Below, piece by piece: positions 20,060-28,904 of a stretch of 40,522 bases of DNA. Origin of the DNA: Theristus sp. LFF4_11 (taxonomy: Eukaryota > Nematoda > Chromadorea > Monhysterida > Xyalidae). The stretch lies in assembly GCA_030248135.1 (NCBI GenBank), contig JASANC010005772.1, positions 1 to 40,522 of the forward strand. Direction: 5' to 3'. The notes under the pieces were generated by a model, which did no database searches, was not told the origin of the DNA, and saw only the letters and a program-made list of their open reading frames with translations. Every line of letters begins with the position of its first letter. The stretch's first letter is position 1. Position numbers and translations under genes: made by a program.

Positions 20060-22463
20060 TCATTGTTCAATGATGCCGCCGGCACGAAACGACGCGCGAA
20101 TCACGCGGCCGTGCGCCGGCTGCGGTGGCCGCACGTTGCCAGCGATCTTAGCCGCATTGTCAATCACTTGATCGGCCGTCACTGCGTACAAATTGCGCAG
20201 ACGCTCCAGCTGGCAGAAGCACAGTTAGTTTGCAAGGTTGAGTTAGAATCTCGCTTTTTACAAAATGTTACGGCCAAAAACACGATTAGTTTTCTGTGTG
20301 TATTGATTGACCAGCAAACACTGGAAAAGTGACCCGGCCATGCTTATTCCATTTAGAAATGGTCTCAGTGATACTGCACACTCGTTTCACCCACGATTTA
20401 AAGCAATTCGTGCGTAAAGTATGATTGTTACAACCTGTCAGTTTTTTGCAGAATGAATTGAATTACTTTCGTGTTCATTCTTCTGACTGTATCGGATTTG
20501 GTTGAAATGAAATACCCCATGTGTGGCTAAATATGTCTTCTTGCATTTCCGATCCGGTTCTTTTATCTTTCGCGAGCTCTGTATTCTGCATAAAAAGTGA
20601 CAGGCTTAACAAACACACTGTACAGTACACACAGAAAGCTGATTTGTGTTTTGGCGTTCAGTTCAGTCATGTCTGTTCTGTCGTGTCGTGTTTCAATTGA
20701 GTAGCATTTCCAGAAAAAACTGTGAAAACCTTTTTTGTGGAAGCAAAGTGAAACTTTTTGTCCGAAAATCCAAAACTTTTTGTGGTTGCTTGTTCCGAGC
20801 ACATTCCAGCGCTTTTTGCTTCTTTACGCGCAGAATGGCTTAAAGAATGATCATGTGTTTTATTGTTTTGGCTAAAATCATTGAATTACATATTTTGTTG
20901 TCGTTTTCTTTTGACAAAAAAAACTTTTTTGTTGTCGCGATTTCGGTACTACTGGTCTGACTCGAAAATCGTCAGTCTTTACCATTGTTTATTGAATTCG
21001 TTTAAAAAAACTAAATTGAAAACCAAAAACCAAAATGGCTTAGAACATGAAACGTTTTTGAACTGAGCATTCTGAAGATGAATTCGGAATCGCAGAAACA
21101 ATGTTGAAGGCTGAATTAGTTTTTTGTACATTGATTTGATCTCATTAGTTTACCTGATTGGAAGATATCGGAATGCTTGCTCGGAACACGGTCCAATTGG
21201 CGCATTCTGACAACGGCGGCATTGTCAGCGAGCCTTCGTACGTCCAAAATTCGTATTTATCTGAAACTGTGTTCAACTTTTGTTGAACTTGAAGTAGTAA
21301 AGAGTTTTCGTTGCATGCACCGCAAGGAAAACAACAGAAGACTGATTTCTGACGATTATGTGTTTGCATGAGCCGCAGATTTCGGTCAGCATCTTTGGTC
21401 CCAGAGGTTTTCTGGAACGCTAAGCACGATATTTTAGGGTTTATTGTGCATTATACAGGGTGGAGCAAAAGTTAAACGGCTTAATTTATTATTGCTCAAA
21501 AATTTAGTTTTTTGCCAATTTGGTACAAACTTTTTTGTTAAAAATGTTTTTGTTAAAACAATTTTTTGCATTGGCAGACCTGGGATCAGTGGTCGTGCGT
21601 CAAAACCGCCATCCAACGGCACGTAGTCGTGCAAATGGCTGACCTTGTCCAATGATGCCATAAGCGGATACAATGCCCTGTTATCGTCGTGCGTTTCCTA
21701 AAGTGTAGCTTGTTTTCAGTTTTAGTTGAGTTATCGACAAAAATTTGGGTTTTAATTGGGTTTTCTGCGGGAGGGGTTATATCCAATTGGTTATATCCAA
21801 ATGTAATCTTTTTTGATTTATTTACTTCAGTTCAAAATTCTTGCAGGTTTTTCAGTATTTTTTTATTTACTGATACCGACGCAACTTACATTCAAGAAGA
21901 CAGCGAGTATGGCGAGACCATCAGCATGTTTGATAGCATCGTCGAATTCACCGTATTTTTCGTTCGCATGCACGAGATGCACCTGTTGCAGTATTGGCAG
22001 TTGTTTTCAAGTAAGGAGCACTTTATTTTCTTCAACATAGCAACAAGCAGCGCAAAATTGAGCACACCTCCCCAGCGTAGCCGACGCCTCCTATCAAATG
22101 CTCAGATCCATTCATTGGTTCGGTACCCCAATGAAAATGAATTTGTTTCAAAACGTATTTTGCTGGCAGATGAATTGCAGTTACGGCTGAAATTATTAGT
22201 TTTTTGCGAAGAACAAAAATGGTTAAATTTTTCACGTTTTATGTGGCTTCTGAATCGCTTACACGATTGCCCTCCTGGCACCATGTTGACCTGCAGTGAG
22301 TAGCCTGTGTTGACCAGTTGTTTTGCTTCGGATGCAATGTAATTGAACTGGAATTGGCCGTCCCCTAGTGATTCGTCAAACTTTGCTTCGCTAGTGACAA
22401 TATCCAACGGTGATTGTCGTTTTCCACCACCAAGTGGCAGATACTTTGACAATCCGGCAGGTG
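20060..22463 (-). CDS. Alpha carbonic anhydrase (N-terminus incomplete)
   Basis: Zinc enzyme for CO2 hydration. Exons in transcript order: 22463-22263, 22186-22068, 21982-21890, 21697-21580, 21260-21154, 20209-20060; phases all agree, 261 codons plus TGA. Seen: GGGKRQSPLDI (the family start of the domain), the zinc ligands in IHFHWGT (His codons within 22131-22139) and VHLVHA (His at 21977-21979), SEH with the conserved Glu, GEFDDAIKHADGLAILAVFL, GGFDARPLIP, WTYEGSLTMPPLSE with the gatekeeper Thr, and the end NVRPPQPAHGRVIRASF. The three zinc His, Glu106 and Thr199 equivalents are present, so catalysis is likely. The proton-shuttle His64 position is Tyr and Thr200 is Met. The usual N-terminal W-G-Y/GP-x-x-W segment is not visible. 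I see no signal peptide or anchor. Confidence 0.88.
20210..21153 (-). other. Carbonic anhydrase intron 5
   Basis: 944-bp intron (donor GTAAAC, acceptor TCTGCCAG on the minus strand) separating the GSLTMPPL exon from the C-terminal exon. No other exon or repeat is seen. The antisense open frame at 20063-20332 overlaps the last carbonic anhydrase exon and is a shadow of it. Confidence 0.75.
21456..21482 (+). repeat. Single mariner-like inverted terminal repeat
   Basis: TA followed by CAGGGTGGAGCAAAAGTTAA, the same opening as the two complete mariner-like elements in this window (CAGGGTGGGCCAAAAAACT and CAGGGTGGCGCAAAAGTAG). No matching right end (CCACCCTGTA) is found within the intron (21261-21579) or the next kilobase. 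It may be a one-ended remnant or a chance match. Confidence 0.4.
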
Positions 22464-23079
22464 CTGAAAAATGATGGCAGGACCAAAATGATTGACGTGT
22501 GGTTTAAGAACACCAAAAGATTTAGTGTCTGGTGTGTCTAGTATTGAGAGTTATTACTGATGATTGCGAATTGTGTTGTGAGTTCTGCTGATGCAGGTTT
22601 GCATTTCAAGATTGGAGATTCATTTAATGACGAACTGAAAGATTTTTGCTTCCTATGTATTTTGGTGATTTTGCTATATTAAGTCGTGAAGGTGATTGAT
22701 GAATGGAGTGTTGGTGACACGAAGAAGATGAATGACTTGATTGTAGTGACATAATTGGTTTGAAGTACAAAAGGTAGAGCAGCAAGTATAGAATTGTTTT
22801 ATAGAAGTGAGTGATCCTGATTTGCATTGCATGGCAGAAGTTCTTTGTGCGGAAGCTTATGATTTAGTTGAGCTTTAAAAAGAAAAGTGTAGGTGTTTTG
22901 GAAATTTAAAAAGTGGACCAGCAGAGGCTTGTACAGTACAGCAGAAGCTCACCATTATCTGGAATATATTTGGCTAGGTGGATGAAGAACTCAATATAAT
23001 GTGAGCTGAGCGTTTTTTACCAACTTTGAACATTCTGTTATTATTTGGACAAAGTGGTTGAGTGGAAGACCGAACTTAC

Positions 23080-23247
23080 CAACGCTGGAAACGGCACTTC
23101 CTGCTTTACTTGCCAAGCCGCCTACTTGGTCTTTAACATGTTTCAACGCCCCTGCTTCGCTTTTCTCGTGGATGAAATCTTTAGCGCCTTGCATCTTAGC
23201 GGCCGCCGCCCCAGCCAGTTCACCCACGTTAAAACTGTTCTTTAATC
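23080..23247 (-). CDS. Amphipathic Ala/Lys-rich exon, possibly the N-terminal part of the carbonic anhydrase transcript
   Basis: A 168-nt stretch on the minus strand is bounded by TTGTTGCAG and GTAAGTTC and is open in one frame: 2 nt, 55 codons, 1 nt. It encodes VGELAGAAAAKMQGAKDFIH and continues with Lys, Ala, Gly and Val at about 3-4 residue spacing. This resembles LEA-like or apolipoprotein/synuclein-like lipid-binding helices; I recognise no specific family. Its phase-1 donor fits exactly the phase of the first carbonic anhydrase exon (22463), giving a join ...SAVSSVG-APAGLSKYLPLG. It may therefore be an upstream exon of that gene or the end of a separate small gene. The phase-1 exon it requires upstream is unknown; an open stretch 24466-24319 would fit by phase but has no recognisable content. 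Confidence 0.45.
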
Positions 23248-23314
23248 CTGCAACAACCTTAGTTCAAGTTTTTAACGCATACGTAGACATAGCTTTGAAT
23301 GCACGTGTAAATTT

Positions 23315-24027
23315 CAGGGTGGGCCAAAAAACTACCGGATTTAAAATTGCTCCATATCGCGTCCGGTTAGAGCTATGGATCTGAAATTTGGAAATCCTAT
23401 AGAACTTAGGTTCGCATTTTTTTTAAATTTCTAAAAAAAAATTCGTTGTTTATTTGTTTTTTGGCAACTTTTTCAAAAAAGAAAAATTTTACTTTTTGCC
23501 TGAAAGGACGCTGAGCTACGAGTGCAACACAAGTAACTGCCATTCAAGCATTTGAAACAACTGGGATGCACTGCAAACAATCCGATATTGAGGTTTTCAA
23601 TGAAAAAATGTAAAGACGATGTGTGCTAGATTGCCACAGACACTTGACTGCACCCGAACGTGCTGATGATTTTTCCACATCGGATGGATGCGATCATTGA
23701 AATCCGTGGTTACACTGAGCAACTGAACCCGAATCAGTTGCAAACTAACACCGATGAATCCAGTAAACACGGACGAAGTGTGCAGCTTCTTCCGAAAAAA
23801 ATTTGGATGATTATGTGTAGCATTTTTTTTGAAAATGATGAATCAAAAATGTGAATTTTTTTTTGAAAAAATAAAAAACATGAATAAGAACAGAATTTTT
23901 TTAAATATTGTGGAAAAACGCAAAACTTAGTTCTTCAATGTTTCTAAATTTCAGCCTACTTAACTCAAACCACACGCGAGATAGCAATTTTGTTATTTGA
24001 AATCCGGTAGTTTTTTGGTCCACCCTG
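23315..24027. mobile_element. Mariner-like element, nonautonomous, 713 bp
   Basis: Inverted terminal repeats of 28 bp with one mismatch: CAGGGTGGGCCAAAAAACTA (continuing CCGGATTT) at 23315-23342, and its complement at 24000-24027, where the right end is followed by TA. The left flank is TT, so the TA duplication is damaged on one side. Similarity between the arms resumes inside the ITRs (ATTGC, TATCGCG/ATCTCGCG). The interior (23510-23850) may derive from a transposase, but stops break all frames and I see no DDD/DDE motif. Mariner/Tc1 family elements with CAGGGTG ends are common in invertebrates. Confidence 0.8.
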
Positions 24028-27000
24028 TAGAATGTAGAAACTTGCCGTCTAAAAAGGCCATGATCTTTCTTGACAGTACTAGCAAAAAGTATTAGTACTA
24101 GATGATTCAGTTGACCGCGGTTCGCTCTATAGCAAACGTAAATATTATGATGAACTGGTGATTCAATTCTCGTTATGTCGTTATGATTATTGATAAATAG
24201 TGTCTGGAACATGAAACGAATTTTCGTAACAATGTGCAGTACTGTATAATCAGAAGCTGTTTGAAATAAACTAGTAAAATATTCAAATAATTCCGTGTGG
24301 AGAGACCACAAGGTACACGTTTCTTAAATTCGTAAATGGCAAAATATCCGTTAATAGCCACGCTTGGAATCGTGGCCGATTTGCATTTTAGACGTAAAAC
24401 AGGCGGCGATAAGCAGTAATTTTCAAAGCCCAAAACAAATGAATTGTGGCCGAAAACAACGAGCATTATTTGAAGTTGACGCACAAAGCAGCATAAGAAG
24501 TGAAATACGATGTCTGGGTTTGAGCAGGATACAGATCGAGTTCGTTCTAACTCTGGGTCAGCGGGCCGTCGTTCTTTGTGCTCATGTGCCGTACGAATTC
24601 TTAGCTATAGCATGAGCTCAGTGTGTGCGCTTGCTGCGAGTGTGTTCTTGAAAACCGCAACTACAGCCATCTATCCATAGCCACTCGGCAGCCGCATTTA
24701 CCGTCGGTCAATCTATATATACACGGTGGCCGCATGTTCGAAGAAAAAAGTCTTGCTATCGGCTGAAGTTGCTATAAAAATTTAATGTGTGATATGCTTT
24801 GTTTTTACATGTTAGATGTTACATATCGGTAACAGTTCAACTATTTTAGCACAGAAACTTGAGAATTTGCATGCAAAAAATGTAGCGTATTGTGATGCCA
24901 AAAACCGTTTGACGCATGTGCTGATGTACCATACATGTACAATGTGCGATCAATGAATGGCAAATAGTACTCAGCAGCACATGCACATTCAAATATTTGA
25001 GCATGATATAGATCAACATGTTTCGGGTGCCAATAAAACAGAAGCACACGCAAGAGACGGTACGAAGGCGCACCCTGTGCACAACACGCCGTAACTCCAG
25101 CCATGGGACCGAGCGGACAACCGTAACATCTAGTCGGGCACATGGGCCCTGTCTGTCTGTGTTTCTGCGTTTATGTACGTAAAATCGATGGCACTCGTGA
25201 CGGCCCATGAATCCGCTTTTACGCATGCACACAGCGCGAGTGAACGAGTATAAAGTGCAAGTCTACGAGTGTGCTGGCTGTATGATGTGCCTGTGCCAGC
25301 GCTACGCCACTCGGCTTATATATAATCGAGCTGCGCTCAGCAATTCTGCTGTGAGTCGCACTCGCAACGTTCTCTTGTTTGTGTCGCCACACACATGTAG
25401 CATAGTAAATGCACATGCTCGCATAACGCTAGCAGCGTTAGTTGGCTTGATATTGCGCGCCAGAAACGCGTTCGGTCGCGTATTTTAACGCGACGCGCTG
25501 AATGCACCATAACGCAAATGCAGCCTGCAGTATGGCTGTCGTCGTGCCGCGTTCTCTCCCTTTTCATAAAATTCGAATCAAATTCCGTTCGTCTTTCATG
25601 AAACTGCTGCTGCTGTCGTTGTAGTCGGTCGTATCAGTTGCTTACATGAACCCGCCTGGAGAGTGATGATAGAATAATATTTTAAGCGTGTTTTTATTAC
25701 GTTGGTGAGTGCGCTGCTTAATACAACCGTCTCATATGTCGCGCAGTCATTTTGCAAAAGAATGACTAATGAAGGTGAAAATGAATACCAACTCACCGCT
25801 CATACAGTGTACCTGTACGTAGCTGCAGATTGTCCATGCAGCATTTTTGGTTAAAAAGATGCTTCTATCATCACCATTTTAAAAGGCTTTCATGCGCATG
25901 TTTGATCGAGCATATTGTGATTTCACTATTTGCTGTATCATGTGATAGCAATTGTAATGCATTGGAAGACAAACAAACTTACGATACTTTCTGATCAAGT
26001 CGTATTCAAACTGTCAGCCAGCAACCGAATTATTTTAATGAATACAACGTGTGACTATGATCTTCGAAATTATCAAATTTGCCATCATACCATATTGCAC
26101 ACAATATTGGTCGTTCATATTGATTGCTTATGAACAAAGCTTAAAAAGAACAAAATAACAACAACACACGAACATGAAAAACCTTGCTGAAACGATATGC
26201 GAACAACTGACCCCTGTTCATAAAATTCGCCATATTATATGAAAAGTTGTCATTGTTTCCAGGGGATAAGTTTTTCACAAACGGGCAAGGTGTTAGAAAG
26301 GTAGCAAATCTACAGTATGGTAGGTCACAAAGACCTGAAACGTTGAAAAACGAATGTTGACGAATGTAATAGTGAAATGACAGGTAAAAGATTATGACAA
26401 GAAAACTTTTATAGTGTTTCGAGTTAAAAAAAATTAAAAACAAGAATAGACATTTGATTGTGTTTTTTGTTGCAATTTAAGCAAGAAAACCCCTGGGGTA
26501 CGTACACATTGTTTTTAACGTAGTTTTCGATTGAAATGCTAACTAAAAACAAATGCAGGTATTGTACAATGGACTATGTTGGTTCTCATCATAGAACAGT
26601 GATAGTGTGCAAACAGCATCAGTATGTGAAAGTGATCTTAAGAACAAAAAAATCCGTTTAAAATGTAATAACATGTAAATCGTTTTTGTAAAATTCAGTA
26701 CCCTCAAAACAATATTAAGCCGACACCAACATTTTATTTTGTCATGTACCCTTTGAATAAAGACCCACAGAATTAACGCTGGGGTACAAAAGGTGCGAGG
26801 TAATGGAAGTAATTTTTCCGATCCAGTACGCAAGTAGCCAAAACTGTTTAAAAGGTTAAAACAAACAAAATAGCCAGTTTAATGTTGCACTTTCACAACA
26901 GTGTTATTAGTGCTCAATTTTTAAGAAGTAGTTCATAATGAGAAAGTGCCGTGGGCCGTGGGGTTCTGCACACAAAGCTCATTTGTTGTTAAACAATAAA

Positions 27001-27110
27001 TTGATTTTGCACATGCAGAATTATTCGGAAAATTTTAAAAACAACAAATGGACGTCTAAGCGTAGAAGCAACCACGGCTCAGAACATAAAAAAGATACCG
27101 TATTACCTCT

Positions 27111-27134
27111 AATAAACCCCCATGGGGGTTTATT
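27111..27134. repeat. Perfect 24-bp palindrome (AATAAACCCCCA/TGGGGGTTTATT)
   Basis: A perfect palindrome just inside the left end of the foldback element. A sister palindrome with two compensating changes (AATAATCCCCCA/TGGGGGATTATT) is at 28016-28039, toward the right end. Substitutions in both halves keep the symmetry, which suggests either gene conversion between halves or selection for a two-fold binding site. Confidence 0.85.
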
Positions 27135-28015
27135 TCTTCAGCGACTTCTGGGGGTGGGGGTTTATTTTTGGGGGGGGGGCTTTATTTTGGGGGGGGGGTT
27201 TATTTGGAAACCATTTTTAGGAGTGGGCAAAATGGCAAAAATACCTTCCATGGCAGGAAGGAAGTCGCAAAAACTTCTATTCTACATAGAAATTTCCTTT
27301 TACAACAGCCTTTTGTAATGAAATTACCATTAACTCATCCATTTGGGGCCTTTGGTAGCACAATTTCATCATTTTCACTGCAACCAGCCACTGAATTCGC
27401 TGGGTATGTGTTTCAAACCGGGGGGGTACAATTCCGGCCCGCTAATTCCGGCCTGAAGAATTCCGGCCCGCTCATTCCGGCCCGAAGAATTCCGGCCCGA
27501 AGAATTCCGGCCCGGAGAATTCCGGCCCGGAGAATTTTCGCCAGCACGAACAATATTAAACCACACGAAGTGATTTTGGTAATAAAATAAGAAAATAAAA
27601 ATATCGATGTTCACATGTTACAGTGTATTTTCAATGATGTTCGTCCTGTTTGCTTTTTTGGAAAATGAAACCTTTTGGAAAAAAGAAACTACAACTAAAT
27701 TTTTAAATTTTTTATCATGAACAGGATTTGTGACCCTTTTACCTTATCAAAAAGGCTTGGCTTAGGATTAGGAACCTACAACAAGTCACTGCAAGCAAGT
27801 TCTAAACAAAAATAAAAAATCACAAGAATTTATTTACCAAAAATCACTTCGTGTGGTTTAATATTGTTCTTGCTGGCGAAAATTCTCCGGGCCGGAATTC
27901 TCCGGGCCGGAATTCTTCGGGCCGGAATTCTTCGGGCCGGAATGAACGGGCCGGAATTCTACGGGCCGGAATTTCGCGGGCCGGAATAGTACACGAGCCG
28001 TTTCAAACAGGTTTC

Positions 28016-28039
28016 AATAATCCCCCATGGGGGATTATT
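28016..28039. repeat. Perfect 24-bp palindrome (AATAATCCCCCA/TGGGGGATTATT)
   Basis: Counterpart of the palindrome at 27111-27134. It lies between the right GGCCGGAATTC repeat array and the right G-tract block (28060-28120). It differs from its partner by A to T at position 6 and the complementary change in the other half, so symmetry is kept. Confidence 0.85.
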
Positions 28040-28437
28040 TTTGGGGGGGATTATTTGGAAACTTGTCAAGGGGGTGGGGGTTTATTTTTGGGGGGGGTTA
28101 ATTTTGGGGGGGGGGGTTTAATAGAGGTAATACGGTATTTCTCTTATATAATTCAATATCATAACAAATGCAATAACGACACTACTCTCGCTGTCTAGCA
28201 CCAACACCTTCATAAAACGTGAACGGCGTGCGTAACCTTTGTGATTGTACGGTGTGTGTGTAAGTTGTATCAGAAATTCAAATAGATACTTAACGAGGTC
28301 TCAGCTTGTCGCATTCGATGAGAGCCACCAGCCGATAAGGAAACCAAAAAGTATGGTTCTTACAATGTGCAGGTGTGAATAAAGCGAGTAGATGCACATG
28401 CGAACAGATTGTGTGACATTTAGACTTGTTGTGGCAC

Positions 28438-28904
28438 TCATCTGCGGCCTCCATGTGGTCTGCTGTTGTAATGGCCACCACCCGGCTGCCGACTGTGTGA
28501 TCGAGACGTTGACTTATGTCCGTGCGGTGATTTATGTTTGTGACGTGGTTCTCGGTATCGGTCATACGGCAGCGCTTTTTGATCATGTTCGTCGAGAATT
28601 GTTTTTGCTGAGCCTCGACAATAACGAAAGCACATGCCGCACGAAATAAACATGAAGAACGCAGCCAAGCCGCCAAGAGATGACACCAATGTTAACAACG
28701 CTCGCGACGAAATTACGCAGCCATTCTGTCGGCGACGACGCGGTGAATCCCCGTTCAAATCACGCTCGTCGTCACCAAACTCATCGTCCAGTTCTTCGTA
28801 CGTGCCATTCACGGCTGCAAGAACATCAGTGATCAAGTTAGAAATAAAATTTTTTGTGTATATGAGTAAATCTTCACTGTAACGCCTCTCAACAGCTTTT
28901 TTAC
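28438..28904 (-). other. Cuticlin last exon: furin-type site, membrane helix, basic tail
   Basis: 155 codons. An RRRR run (28729-28740) followed by QN fits the consensus furin cleavage site of ZP proteins. About 8-10 residues later comes a hydrophobic helix (ALLTLVSSLGGLAAFFMF, about 28630-28703) ending in ISCGMCFRYC, with Cys residues at the cytoplasmic face that could be palmitoylated. The cytoplasmic tail of about 55 residues is rich in His, Arg, Lys, Ser and Gly. Cleavage before the helix would free the whole ZP ectodomain for the cuticle. Confidence 0.85.

Larger units (their letters stand above)
27095..28138. mobile_element. Foldback-type element with tandem GAATTCCGGCCC repeats and G-tracts, 1044 bp
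   Basis: The ends are ATACCGTATTACCTCTAATAAACCCCC at 27095-27121 and, inverted, the same sequence with one change at the right end (28112-28138). Inside, the left arm carries about eight 13-15-bp units of GAATTCCGGCCCG (27430-27535) followed by a 60-bp unique segment (TTTTCGCCAGCACGAACAAT...). The right arm has both in inverted orientation (27840-27990). About 200 bp separate the arms. Long inverted arms built of short tandem repeats are the layout of foldback/Galileo-type DNA elements. No transposase is encoded; frames of 79-140 codons across the repeats are repeat-derived. Confidence 0.75.
23248..28437. other. Long stretch without convincing genes
   Basis: Apart from the mariner-like element (23315-24027) and the foldback element (27095-28138) I find nothing firm. 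TATA-like sequences on either strand at about 24710-24722 (CTATATATACAC) and 25318-25328 (TTATATATAATC) sit in moderately GC-rich stretches rich in CGCAC/TGCATG-type words. They might mark promoters, perhaps for the minus-strand gene to the left. Frames at 24841-25567 on both strands lack domains. 25640-26930 is AT-rich and featureless. Confidence 0.45.

Noticed and set aside
20063..20332. Plus-strand open frame of 89 codons in a GC-rich block
   Set aside because: The opposite strand (20060-20209) encodes the conserved C-terminus of carbonic anhydrase (NVRPPQPAHGRVIRASF); the plus frame is its shadow.
21689..22303. Plus-strand open frame of 204 codons
   Set aside because: It is antisense to three carbonic anhydrase exons with zinc-ligand motifs and shows no domain of its own.
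24841..25567. Possible gene on either strand with TATA-like boxes nearby
   Set aside because: Open frames overlap on both strands, show no domain, and splice sites give no consistent phase chain.
27168..28198. Frames with repeated IPARR / NSPGR peptides
   Set aside because: They are translations of the foldback tandem repeats in several phases, with no sign of selection on protein.
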